Source: Martelella alba
Lineage (GTDB): Bacteria; Pseudomonadota; Gammaproteobacteria; Enterobacterales; Enterobacteriaceae
DNA: 64,000 nucleotides
Assembly (NCBI RefSeq): GCF_005217455.1
Contig: NZ_SZPQ01000006.1
Coordinates: 1-64,000 of the forward strand
Direction of reading: 5' to 3'
Position numbers and translations under genes: made by a program. Each line of letters starts with the position of its first letter. Within the stretch, counting starts at the first letter, position 1. The notes beneath the pieces were generated by a model. The model saw only the letters and a list, made by a program, of their open reading frames with translations, was not told the origin of the DNA and searched no databases. Shown one piece after another: positions 42,158-50,147 of this stretch.

Positions 42158-43765
42158 TCAATCCTCACGGGCAAATAGCGCCTCAATAAAATCATCGGCA
42201 TCAAACGGCCGTAAATCTTCTATCCCTTCGCCGACGCCAATATAGCGGATGGGGATGCCGAATTGGTCGGCGATGGCGAAAATCACGCCCCCCTTGGCGG
42301 TGCCGTCCAGTTTGGTCAGCGTAATGCCGGTCAGCGCCACCGCTTCATTGAATAGCTTCGCCTGGCTGACGGCATTTTGGCCGGTACTGGCGTCCAGCGT
42401 AAGCATGACTTCATGCGGCGCCTCCGGATCCAGTTTTTTCATCACCCGGACAATCTTCTTCAACTCGTCCATCAGATGACCTTTATTTTGCAGACGACCG
42501 GCGGTGTCGGCAATCAGGACATCGACGCCACGCGCGCTGGCGGCCTGGATGGCGTCGAAGATGACCGAGGCGGAGTCGGCGCCGGTATGCTGCGCCACCA
42601 CCGCGATGTGATTACGTTCGCCCCAGACCTGCAATTGCTCCACCGCCGCCGCACGGAAGGTATCGCCGGCCGCCAGCATAACCGTCTTGCCCTCAGCCTG
42701 GAACTGGCGGGCCAGCTTGCCGATGGTGGTGGTTTTGCCGACGCCATTGACGCCGACCATCAGGATAACGAACGGAACCTTGCCGTCGACCCGCAGCGGC
42801 TGGCTCACGCGGGACAAAATAGCGGCCATTTGGTCTTTCAGTTTGCCGTATAGCGCATCCGCGTCCTTGAGCTGGCGGCGATCGGCGTGCTCCACCAGGC
42901 CCGCTATCACTTTACGGGTGGTTTCCACGCCCACGTCGGCTATCAACAACTGCTCTTCCAATTGTTCGAACAGATCATCGTCTATCTTTTTCCCGCGGAA
43001 CAATCCGATAAATCCGGATCCGAGATTTTGCCGGGTTTTTACCAGACTGCGTTTGAGTCTGGCGAAAAATCCCTGGCGCGCGGGACGTTCTTGCTCCCCG
43101 GCGGCCGCGTCGCCCCCCCGCACGGCGGTCGACGCGATGTTATCCGGGGGGATCGGTTCGCTGTCTGGCGCGGGGACGGGCGGTTGCTCACCCGCCGGCG
43201 CCGGACCGGGCCGCGGCGGGGACGGCGGTTGTGGTTGGCCGGTATCCGACGGCAAAGGGGCTACGTGGTCAGAGTCGAACCCGACGTCCCCGGCCGTGAC
43301 GGGATCCGTGTCGTCCCGGACGGAGGGCGGCGTCGGCATCGCTTCGCCGCCCTCCGTCCCGGCAGCCTGTCGTTGGGCCGCCTGTTCGGTGACGGCTACG
43401 ATAGCCTCGGCGGCGGGTTCGGCCGCATCCCCGGCGGCGGGTTCGACCGTATCCCCGGCGGCGGGTTCGGCCGCATCCCCGGCGACGGGTTCGGCCGCAT
43501 CCCCGGCGACGGGTTCGGCCGCATCCCCGGCGACGGGTTCGGCCGCATCCCCGGCGACGGGTTCGGCCGCATCCCCGGCGACGGGTTCGGCCGCATCCCC
43601 GGCGACGGGTTCGGCCGCATCCCCGGCGACGGGTTCGGCCGCATCCCCGGCGGCGGTGGGTTCGGCCGCATCCTTCGACGGCGCTTCCGGCGGCGTTTGG
43701 GTTTCGTCGTCTTGGCGGTTAATGCCGAGCCAGGACAAAAAACCGCGCTTTTTCTCTTTTGCCAT
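42158..43765 (-). CDS. ftsY: Signal recognition particle receptor FtsY, with repeat-expanded A domain
   Basis: FtsY docks the SRP-ribosome complex at the inner membrane. From the ATG at 43765 it has 535 residues (E. coli 497). It starts [17 protein letters not shown], a basic amphipathic membrane-targeting helix. The acidic A domain contains seven perfect copies of the octapeptide VAGDAAEP (about residues 40-95) plus degenerate copies. The NG GTPase domain has [19 protein letters not shown], the [10 protein letters not shown] switch and [10 protein letters not shown]. The catalytic part is normal; only the linker is unusual. An ATG at 43792 would add nine residues, but the family start is at 43765. 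Confidence 0.96.
   Translation of the reverse strand: MAKEKKRGFLSWLGINRQDDETQTPPEAPSKDAAEPTAAGDAAEPVAGDAAEPVAGDAAEPVAGDAAEPVAGDAAEPVAGDAAEPVAGDAAEPVAGDAAEPAAGDTVEPAAGDAAEPAAEAIVAVTEQAAQRQAAGTEGGEAMPTPPSVRDDTDPVTAGDVGFDSDHVAPLPSDTGQPQPPSPPRPGPAPAGEQPPVPAPDSEPIPPDNIASTAVRGGDAAAGEQERPARQGFFARLKRSLVKTRQNLGSGFIGLFRGKKIDDDLFEQLEEQLLIADVGVETTRKVIAGLVEHADRRQLKDADALYGKLKDQMAAILSRVSQPLRVDGKVPFVILMVGVNGVGKTTTIGKLARQFQAEGKTVMLAAGDTFRAAAVEQLQVWGERNHIAVVAQHTGADSASVIFDAIQAASARGVDVLIADTAGRLQNKGHLMDELKKIVRVMKKLDPEAPHEVMLTLDASTGQNAVSQAKLFNEAVALTGITLTKLDGTAKGGVIFAIADQFGIPIRYIGVGEGIEDLRPFDADDFIEALFARED
43481..43648. repeat. 24-bp tandem repeat in ftsY
   Basis: Seven perfect head-to-tail copies of a 24-bp unit (starts 43481, 43505, 43529, 43553, 43577, 43601, 43625). 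On the plus strand each begins GGCGACGGGTTCGG. Imperfect copies extend the tract to about 43409-43672. Because the period is a multiple of three, gain or loss of a unit keeps the ftsY frame. Confidence 0.95.
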
Positions 43766-44000
43766 TTGCGACCACTCTCCCCGCTCCATCATCTTGGCGG
43801 TTGCATAACGTGACTGATAAACTTAAGAGTTTATCACTTTTCCCGGCGTCTCTACACGTGCTCACGGGGATTTCCCCCTCCCCGTCGGCGATCTGTGATG
43901 AATTAACATTCCCCCCGGTCCGCCGGGCCGGTAGAATAGCCGGCCATCAATACTGATTTCATCATGGCATCAGGCCGCAACGGCGCACCCCAAGGCATAC

Positions 44001-44594
44001 ATGGCGAAAAATACTCTCACACGTCCCGCCGGGCATATCCGCTTGATAAGCGGACGATGGCGCGGGCGCAAATTACCGGTTCCCGACAGTCCGGGACTTC
44101 GTCCCACCACCGATCGGGTACGGGAGACGTTGTTTAATTGGCTGGCCCCCGTTATCCGGGACGCCCGCTGCCTGGACTGTTTCGCCGGCAGCGGCGCGCT
44201 GGGATTCGAGGCCCTGTCCCGCTACGCTGGTTCAGCCACTTTATTGGAGCGGGATCGTGCGGTGGCCGCGCAACTGGACAAAAATCTGCGGTTGCTGGAA
44301 GCCGCCAACGGCGAGGTGATCGCCGCCGACTGCCTGCGCTGGCTAGACCGTCCGGGAACGCCCTATGATGTGATCTTTCTCGACCCGCCCTTTCGCCAGA
44401 ACCTGCTTGATCCCGCGGCGCGTTTGCTGGAACAGCATGGCTGGCTGGCGCCACAGGCCTGGATTTACATTGAAACCGAAACGGAAAACCGCTCGCTCTC
44501 CTTGCCGCCCACCTGGCGCCCCCACCGGGAAAAAACGGCCGGCCAGGTGGCTTATCGACTGTTTTTCCGCCAGGATACCTCACAGGAGCTTTAA
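44001..44594 (+). CDS. rsmD: 16S rRNA (guanine(966)-N(2))-methyltransferase
   Basis: RsmD methylates G966 of 16S rRNA in the assembled small subunit, using S-adenosylmethionine. The 197 residues (E. coli 198) include IRLISGRWRGRKLPVPDSPG, LRPTTDRVRETLFNWL, the SAM-binding ARCLDCFAGSGALGFEALSR and the catalytic DVIFLDPPF (N6/N2 amino-MTase motif DPPF). It is divergent from ftsY and precedes yhhL by one base between stop and start, as in E. coli. Confidence 0.96.
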   Translation: MAKNTLTRPAGHIRLISGRWRGRKLPVPDSPGLRPTTDRVRETLFNWLAPVIRDARCLDCFAGSGALGFEALSRYAGSATLLERDRAVAAQLDKNLRLLEAANGEVIAADCLRWLDRPGTPYDVIFLDPPFRQNLLDPAARLLEQHGWLAPQAWIYIETETENRSLSLPPTWRPHREKTAGQVAYRLFFRQDTSQEL

Positions 44595-44595
44595 G

Positions 44596-44862
44596 ATGTG
44601 GATTAATATCGGCCGGTTATTCATGTTGCTCGTCTGGGGCTTCCTGCTGCTCAATGTCGTGCGCCCCTCGCCGAAGCCTTTGAAATATTTCCTGGATGTT
44701 GCCCTGATATTCATGGCGGTCATGCACTTGCTGCAATTGTTCCTGCTCAAGGCCACATTGACCAGGGACGAACCGAAATTTTCGGTAATTTTCCAAATCC
44801 GGATGTTTCTGTTCGGCGTTTTCGAGATGCTGGCCTGGCAGAAAAAACTTAAGCGCCGATAA
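44596..44862 (+). CDS. yhhL: DUF1145 family inner-membrane protein YhhL
   Basis: An 88-residue hydrophobic protein with about three predicted membrane segments: LFMLLVWGFLLLNVVRP, FLDVALIFMAVMHLLQLFLL and a shorter one near the C-terminus, ending in a basic KKLKRR tail. It matches E. coli YhhL in place (after rsmD), length and character. Function unknown. The ATG at 44596 has AGGAG seven bases upstream, inside the rsmD end, so translation is likely coupled. Confidence 0.85.
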   Translation: MWINIGRLFMLLVWGFLLLNVVRPSPKPLKYFLDVALIFMAVMHLLQLFLLKATLTRDEPKFSVIFQIRMFLFGVFEMLAWQKKLKRR

Positions 44863-44901
44863 TCCATCCCCACCCGCCCAAAGGACGGTTATCAAGGGAT
44901 A

Positions 44902-45222
44902 TCAAGGCTTCTTACCCGGTAGATAAGGCAGCACCGTGACATTATCGCCAAGTTCCGAGATACGCGCGCTGCCCTTTTCGGTTACCACGTCGATACGGAT
45001 GACCGAATGAAGGGGAATGTAGCTGCGGGTGACGCCCGAAAATTCGGTCTTGAGCTTTTCTTCGCTCGGATCCACCAAGACCGTGCTATGGCTATGGAAA
45101 ACGAAATCGCCGATCTCGATAAATCCAAACATCGGGCTTTGGCTCAGTTCCCGCACAAATAGCTGGTAGTTTTTCCCGTTGTTGATGAACTGAATACGAT
45201 ACAGGGGCTGTTCGTTGCTCAT
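44902..45222 (-). CDS. DUF1820 family protein
   Basis: A 106-residue soluble protein I place in the DUF1820 family on the patterns FVRELSQSPMFGFIEIGDFV, VDPSEEKLKTEFSGV and RSYIPLHSVIRIDVVTEKG, which are typical of the family. Function unknown. The start at 45222 was chosen because the upstream in-frame ATG at 45243 contains the ribosome site. It lies where E. coli has yhhM, but it is not YhhM, which has a membrane span. It is convergent with yhhL. Confidence 0.75.
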   Translation of the reverse strand: MSNEQPLYRIQFINNGKNYQLFVRELSQSPMFGFIEIGDFVFHSHSTVLVDPSEEKLKTEFSGVTRSYIPLHSVIRIDVVTEKGSARISELGDNVTVLPYLPGKKP

Positions 45223-45432
45223 AACCCGGCTATCTCCCTTCATTCTGGGTTAATGCGTTTTGCATATAAAAAATCTGGCGCTAACATAGCATGAAGCGCC
45301 GTTGAGACGCACCATCCTTGGCCAATCTTCGTTAATACCGGCGCATAGCCGCGGCCGGACGATGACAGGCACCGGCGTACCAGACCCGAAGGATTTACGG
45401 GATCCGTCCATTACCGACACTAAGGATAAAAA

Positions 45433-46059
45433 ATGATCTGGTCTTTTATCGCGGTTGTGTTTTCCGGCTGGCTGTTTGTGGATGCCGCCTATCGCGGTCC
45501 GGCCTGGCAACGCTGGCTGTTTAGGCCGGTTACGCTGCTGCTGCTGCTGGTTCTCGCCCTACAAGCGCCGGTAATGACCGCCACCGGTTACCTGATTCTT
45601 CTCGGACTGGTGGCGACGCTGGCGGCGGATACCTTGTCATTATTACCTAAAGAACGAATGATGTATGTCATCGGCGCCTATTTTTTATCCCATCTTCTGT
45701 ATACGCTGGGTTTCGCCAGCCAGATGACGTTCAGCATTTTCTGGCCGCTGCCGGTCGCGCTACTGATCATCGGCGCGTTGCTGCTTACGGCGGTCTGGAC
45801 GCGGCTACATGAGTTACGTTGGCCTATTTGCACCTATGTGGCCATGACCCTGATAATGGTGTGGGTGGCCGGCGAGCAGTATTTCGGCAACCGCTCAAGT
45901 CATGGTTTTTCGCTGTTGGCCGGGACGGCATTGCTGTTGGTCGCCTCCGCCGTCTGGTTGATAAGCCACTACCGTTATTCTTTCCGGGCATCGCGAGCGG
46001 TGGTTGCCGCCTGCTACTTCGCCGGGCATTTTCTTATCGTCCGATCGCTTTATATCTGA
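45433..46059 (+). CDS. yhhN: YhhN family membrane protein (lysoplasmalogenase-like)
   Basis: A 208-residue protein with about eight hydrophobic helices, equal in length to E. coli YhhN. Family members (TMEM86/YhhN) include lysoplasmalogen hydrolases. The conserved segments [17 protein letters not shown] and [13 protein letters not shown], with the acidic residue in the first, are present. The substrate in enterics is not known. It lies before tusA. In E. coli zntA separates the two genes; here nothing does. Confidence 0.88.
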   Translation: MIWSFIAVVFSGWLFVDAAYRGPAWQRWLFRPVTLLLLLVLALQAPVMTATGYLILLGLVATLAADTLSLLPKERMMYVIGAYFLSHLLYTLGFASQMTFSIFWPLPVALLIIGALLLTAVWTRLHELRWPICTYVAMTLIMVWVAGEQYFGNRSSHGFSLLAGTALLLVASAVWLISHYRYSFRASRAVVAACYFAGHFLIVRSLYI

Positions 46060-46107
46060 AATCCGCGACGGCCCCTCCCCGTCCTGAACCACCAGGGCCC
46101 TTATGGG

Positions 46108-46380
46108 TTAGCCTTTGCGCAACAAGTAACGGTAGGGAGGGTTTTCGGTCATTTGCGCCAACAAAATATGGTCCATATAGCGGCAAAATCCGGGAATATC
46201 GCGGATAGTGGCCGGATCATCGGCGATAATCAGCAGTGTTTGACCGGAAACCATACCGCGAACGGCCTTGCGCACCATCATTACCGGCTCGGGGCAACGC
46301 AGGCCCTGGGCGTCCAACGTGTGATCCGCGCCGGCAAAAAGGTCGGGCGGGACGTCCATCTTATGCTTCATCTCACTCAT
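46108..46380 (-). CDS. tusA: Sulfurtransferase TusA
   Basis: TusA takes sulfur from IscS and passes it to TusBCD and TusE for 2-thiouridine in tRNA wobble positions and for molybdenum cofactor. The 90-residue product has the active-site Cys in [21 protein letters not shown] (here LRCPEP) and [21 protein letters not shown]. coli TusA is 81 residues; the N-terminus here is nine residues longer if the first ATG is used, and an internal ATG at 46359 would give nearly the E. coli length. Just upstream a 17-bp tandem duplication repeats the ribosome site and start codon. Confidence 0.92.
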   Translation of the reverse strand: MSEMKHKMDVPPDLFAGADHTLDAQGLRCPEPVMMVRKAVRGMVSGQTLLIIADDPATIRDIPGFCRYMDHILLAQMTENPPYRYLLRKG

Positions 46381-46406
46381 ATATCCTAATCACTCATATA
46401 TCCTAA
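46373..46406. repeat. 17-bp tandem duplication at the tusA start
   Basis: TCACTCATATATCCTAA occurs twice without a gap (46373-46389 and 46390-46406). On the tusA strand each copy carries TTAGGATATATGAGTGA, i.e. ribosome site plus ATG. The upstream copy encodes a minicistron ATG AGT GAT TAG whose stop codon overlaps the ribosome site of tusA. Confidence 0.85.
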
Positions 46407-46410
46407 CTCA

Positions 46411-46436
46411 TTGGCGTTGCATCGCGGCGGCAAGCA
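46411..46436. repeat. ERIC arm fragment
   Basis: GTTGCATCGCGGCGGCAAGC matches the ERIC left arm; what follows (46437-46475) is a different GC-rich imperfect hairpin, GCGGCAC...GTGCCGC. It lies between tusA and yhhQ. Confidence 0.5.
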
Positions 46437-46606
46437 CGCGGCACCCGTCTCGGGAACGGGCGTGTGCCGCCGACAGGGGGGGTATTGCCGAACATCTTGA
46501 CCACGGTTGCATTATTAGTGTAACCAGGTATTATGCGCGCCGCGTGCTAAAAAAGGCGCGTTTATTGTCCCGGGTTCCCTCACCCCATTGCCAAAAAGGT
46601 CGCAAA

Positions 46607-47272
46607 ATGTACTTATCCATGCTACGCCAACGCCTAAGCGCGTTGATATGGCTCTCTTTGTTCCATATCGTCATTATCACCTCCAGCAATTATCTGGTTC
46701 AGTTACCGATAGCTATTTTCGGTTTTCAAACCACTTGGGGCGCTTTTACTTTTCCGTTCATTTTTCTGGCCACCGACCTGACGGTGAGACTGTTCGGCGC
46801 GCCGCTGGCCCGACGAATTATATTCACGGTTATGGTGCCCGCCCTGCTGATTTCTTACTGCGTCTCTTCGTTATTTTACCAGGGTCAGTGGCAGGGTCTG
46901 GCCGCCATGGGCCATTTTAATCTTGTTGTGGCGCGTATCGCCTGCGCCAGTTTTATGGCCTATGCCCTGGGACAGATACTGGATGTGCATGTTTTCAACC
47001 GACTGCGTAAGGGCCGCCGCTGGTGGGTGGCGCCGACGGGGTCCAGTTTGCTGGGTAACCTGAGCGATACGATGGCGTTTTTCTTTATCGCGTTCTACCA
47101 AAGCACAAATGTTTTTATGGCGGTCAATTGGGTGGAAATCGCCACGGTGGACTACACTTTCAAATTACTGATAAGCCTGATCTTCTTTCTACCGATGTAT
47201 GGCATGCTTCTCAATCTGTTATTGAAAAGATGCGGCCGCGCGCATGAAACCGGATTTCTCCAACTGAGTTAG
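46607..47272 (+). CDS. yhhQ: Queuosine precursor transporter YhhQ
   Basis: YhhQ imports queuosine precursors (preQ0, preQ1) in E. coli; the VUT family fold has six membrane helices. From the ATG at 46607 it has 221 residues, equal to E. coli. Conserved parts: SLFHIVIITSSNYLVQLPI, TWGAFTFPFIFLATDLTVRL, GQILDVHVFNRLRK and LGNLSDTMAFFFIAFYQS. AAAAAGG lies upstream of the start; the frame is open for 21 more codons upstream without likeness. No preQ1 riboswitch was recognised. It is divergent from tusA. Confidence 0.93.
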   Translation: MYLSMLRQRLSALIWLSLFHIVIITSSNYLVQLPIAIFGFQTTWGAFTFPFIFLATDLTVRLFGAPLARRIIFTVMVPALLISYCVSSLFYQGQWQGLAAMGHFNLVVARIACASFMAYALGQILDVHVFNRLRKGRRWWVAPTGSSLLGNLSDTMAFFFIAFYQSTNVFMAVNWVEIATVDYTFKLLISLIFFLPMYGMLLNLLLKRCGRAHETGFLQLS

Positions 47273-47353
47273 CGGCGGAATTGCGCTATACCCTATATAT
47301 TACGCGCGGCGGCAGCGGGAAAGGCGATGGGAATATTGTCCGCGGGAGACGCC

Positions 47354-47788
47354 ATGACCACCCTGTTACGCGCGGCCAGCGCCAAAGAAATCCATTCGCT
47401 TTATGCGCGGCTGCCCGAGTATGACACTCACCATGGTCTGCTGGAATTGGAGATGCGCCTACAGCATAAGCCGCATCATTTGCTGCTGGCGGAAGCGGAC
47501 GGCTGCCCGGTGGGACTTGTGGCCGGCTACGCCTTGGAGCCGGCGCTGTTTTTCAATTGGTTGGGCGGGGTACTGCCCGCTTACCGCCGCCGGGGCATCG
47601 GCCGGCGATTATGGATGGCACAAGAAGAGTGGGCCGCGACGCGGGGTTATAATAAGATCACGGTGAAAGTGCGCAACCGATATACGGGAATGCTATTGTT
47701 TCTTATAGCAAATCATTATCTGCCGGCCAAGGTGGATGCGCGGGATGATGATTGGAAGAATTTGACATGGCTCGCAAAAAACCTTTAA
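47354..47788 (+). CDS. GNAT family N-acetyltransferase
   Basis: A 144-residue GNAT-fold acyltransferase. The acetyl-CoA pyrophosphate loop is YRRRGIGRRLWMAQEEW, preceded by the beta-4 strand FFNWLGGVLPA and followed by ITVKVRNRYTGMLLFLIANHY. The start at 47354 follows GGGAG; the upstream ATG at 47327 precedes it. The substrate is unknown. E. coli does not have this gene between yhhQ and dcrB. Confidence 0.85.
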   Translation: MTTLLRAASAKEIHSLYARLPEYDTHHGLLELEMRLQHKPHHLLLAEADGCPVGLVAGYALEPALFFNWLGGVLPAYRRRGIGRRLWMAQEEWAATRGYNKITVKVRNRYTGMLLFLIANHYLPAKVDARDDDWKNLTWLAKNL

Positions 47789-47865
47789 CACTTCGTTAAT
47801 GGTTTTCTGTCGTGTTCAAATTGTATGATGGCTGATCGGCTGAAATGGAGTTATTGAGGAAATCT

Positions 47866-48417
47866 ATGCGGAATGTAGTGAAATATCTGGGCATCGGTAT
47901 GCTGATTATCGGTCTGGCGGGTTGCGATAACAAAAATGACCAGAAAACCGCCGATAGCGCGGCGCACGCCCAGGCCACCAATAAAGTCTCGCTGATGGAT
48001 GGGAAACTGGCGTTCGCCCTTCCCGACTACATGAGCGACCAAAGCGGCCAGTTGGGTACCCAAGCCAATAATATGCACGTTTACGCCGACAAAACCGGAC
48101 ATCGGGCGGTGATCGTGATCATCGGCGACAATAGCGACGAACCGCTGGCCGTATTCACCCGGCGCATGGAAGAACAGCAACGCTCGCGCGATCCGGATTT
48201 ACAGGTCATTTCCGATAAGTCCGTTACCGTCAACGGCGCGCCGTTGCAGCAACTGGACAGCATCGTCTCCAGCGCCGGCAAACCCGCATACTCTTCCGTG
48301 GTGTTCGGTAAAGTGGATAACCATCTCATGACCATGCAGGTCACCTTGCCGGCCGATAACCAGCAGCAGGCGCAAACAACCGCGCAGGGAATCTTGAATA
48401 CCATCACGATCAAATAG
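47866..48417 (+). CDS. dcrB: Lipoprotein DcrB
   Basis: DcrB is an envelope lipoprotein first found through resistance to phages C1 and C6. The 183-residue product has a lipoprotein signal [20 protein letters not shown] with the acylated Cys at residue 20, then a PsbP-like domain with [20 protein letters not shown] and [19 protein letters not shown]. coli DcrB is 185. TGAGGA lies upstream of the start. It follows yhhQ and precedes convergent yhhS as in E. coli. Confidence 0.9.
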   Translation: MRNVVKYLGIGMLIIGLAGCDNKNDQKTADSAAHAQATNKVSLMDGKLAFALPDYMSDQSGQLGTQANNMHVYADKTGHRAVIVIIGDNSDEPLAVFTRRMEEQQRSRDPDLQVISDKSVTVNGAPLQQLDSIVSSAGKPAYSSVVFGKVDNHLMTMQVTLPADNQQQAQTTAQGILNTITIK

Positions 48418-48461
48418 ACCGTCCGGTCGCCGCCGCTGCCCGCTCCACGGGCCGCCGCGGC

Positions 48462-49670
48462 TCACCCCCGCCGGCCGGACGCCAGATTGCGTAAGGACCG
48501 ACGCTGCAAAGACAGCGTCATAACCAGCCCCATCATCACCAACAAGGCGGCGCTCAGATAAATCGACGCGACGCCGGCATGGGTTATCAACATGCCGGCC
48601 AGCGGCCCCACCACACCCAGCGACAAATCCATAAAGGCCGTGAAGGTGGCCAGCGCGCTACCCTGGTTTTGCGGCGGTACTTCTTTCATCGCCACTACCC
48701 CTAGCGCGGGAAAAACCAGCGAGAAACCCGCGCCGGTCAGTAAGGCCCCCAGGTCGGCCATCCCCGGCCCCGTCGCGAGCCATACCATCAGCAGCCCGAC
48801 GGTTTCGACGATAAAACAGCATAGGCAAACACGCAGACCGCCATACCGGTTAATGCTATTGGGAAAAAACAGCCGGGTGCCGACGAAAGCGATGCTAAAC
48901 AGCGTCAGGGCAAAAGCCGCGCCTTCCCATTGATGAGCGCTGTAAAACAGAGTAATGAACGTGGCTATTACGCCGAAACCGCATGAAGCAAACGCCAGTA
49001 CCAATCCGTATCGCCAGATAATGCCCACCACTGCGCTGAAGGGGAGTTGCTTGCCGGCGGCGGTCTTTACCGGAGGCCTGGGCAGCGCCGCCGCAATGGC
49101 CAGCGCCGCCACCGCGATGATAACGCCCGAAAGCAGCGCCAGTCCGCCGAGCTGATATAACCCGACGCCCAACGGCGCGCCCACCGCCAATGCGCCGTAA
49201 CTGGCCACGCCGTTCCAGGAAATGACCCGGCCGATATGCAACGACCCAACGGCACCGACCCCCCAAAGGGTCGCGCCGGTGCCGACGAAACTTTGTCCGA
49301 CGCCAAGGATAACCCGTCCAGCGCACAGCGCCGCCATGGCCGGCCAGGCATCCACCAGCAGCGATAACAGGTAGCCCGCGCCGCTTAACAGGCAACCGAA
49401 CAATCCCAATACCACGATCCGCTTGGCGCCGACCCGGTCGGCATAACGTCCGGCCCAGGGCCGGCTGAGCAGGGTCGCCAGATATTGCAGGCTTATCACC
49501 AGCCCGGCCCAGAATGCGCTAAACCCCATATGGGTATGCACATACCCCGGCAATACCGCCAGCGGCAAACCGATGGTCAGATAATTGACGAAATTGAACA
49601 TGACCACGGAGATGATGCGCAGATTAAGACGCCATCCGCTGGCCGCGGGCTGTGGTGTGGAACCAGGCAT
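48462..49670 (-). CDS. yhhS: MFS transporter YhhS
   Basis: A 402-residue major facilitator with about twelve membrane helices and the MFS motif between helices 2 and 3, GRYADRVGAKRIVVLG. Length and place beside dcrB match E. coli YhhS (405), for which overexpression raises resistance to some compounds such as glyphosate. I chose the ATG at 49670 because the sequence upstream in the frame shows no family likeness and a GAGAAAG site lies at suitable spacing. Natural substrate unknown. Confidence 0.9.
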   Translation of the reverse strand: MPGSTPQPAASGWRLNLRIISVVMFNFVNYLTIGLPLAVLPGYVHTHMGFSAFWAGLVISLQYLATLLSRPWAGRYADRVGAKRIVVLGLFGCLLSGAGYLLSLLVDAWPAMAALCAGRVILGVGQSFVGTGATLWGVGAVGSLHIGRVISWNGVASYGALAVGAPLGVGLYQLGGLALLSGVIIAVAALAIAAALPRPPVKTAAGKQLPFSAVVGIIWRYGLVLAFASCGFGVIATFITLFYSAHQWEGAAFALTLFSIAFVGTRLFFPNSINRYGGLRVCLCCFIVETVGLLMVWLATGPGMADLGALLTGAGFSLVFPALGVVAMKEVPPQNQGSALATFTAFMDLSLGVVGPLAGMLITHAGVASIYLSAALLVMMGLVMTLSLQRRSLRNLASGRRG

Positions 49671-50147
49671 GTACTGCTTTCTCGTAGGAAAGGGCGCCGC
49701 GTGTAAATCGCCATGTGACAAATAGTTAGTAACTATAACCATTTATTTGCGACGGATCACTGTCTAATCGCCGAAAAACCAGGGCATTTGCACAAAAACG
49801 CCGGCGTAACCCTAGGACTCAGAAATTTCGCCAAGTAAAATGGACGTCACCGGTCGTGATCGATGGAACATTGCATGGGTTAGTTAACCCTTCGATGTGC
49901 GCCATAAAGCAGGTCGCCCCTCCGCATACCTCTGGCTGGCTTTGGGCGTTTTCCCCATAGCAAACCGCTTTCTCCCGCCGTCTGCACAAACTTGCTGCCC
50001 GCCGTCTCGTTCAGAGGAAAAAAACATTGCGGAGAGAGAAGAATAACCATTATAAATGTAAGGCATTAAGCTCCTTCATTTCTCCCTCAGCGCATATTGG
50101 CCTTACCGCCCGGCGATGGGGAACCCAAGCGCGGCAGGTAACGCCTT
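49671..50147. other. Intergenic region between yhhS and the aegA-like gene
   Basis: 477 bp without a gene. It must hold the divergent promoters. The only structured element I see is the inverted repeat GGGTTA-GT-TAACCC at 49877-49890. No FNR site (TTGAT-N4-ATCAA) or sigma-54 promoter was convincing. Confidence 0.6.
49877..49890. promoter_or_regulatory. Inverted repeat, candidate operator
   Basis: GGGTTA and TAACCC separated by two bases, about 260 bp upstream of the aegA-like gene. Symmetry suits a dimeric repressor; which one is unknown. Confidence 0.3.

Noticed and set aside
42687-43813. Two long open frames on the plus strand opposite ftsY
   Set aside because: They exist because the 24-bp repeat has a period divisible by three and keeps several frames open. 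Their products are low-complexity repeats and FtsY on the other strand is certain.
49671-50147. FNR or sigma-54 control of the AegA-like operon
   Set aside because: Expected from anaerobic relatives, but no TTGAT-N4-ATCAA site and no clean GG-N10-GC promoter was found.
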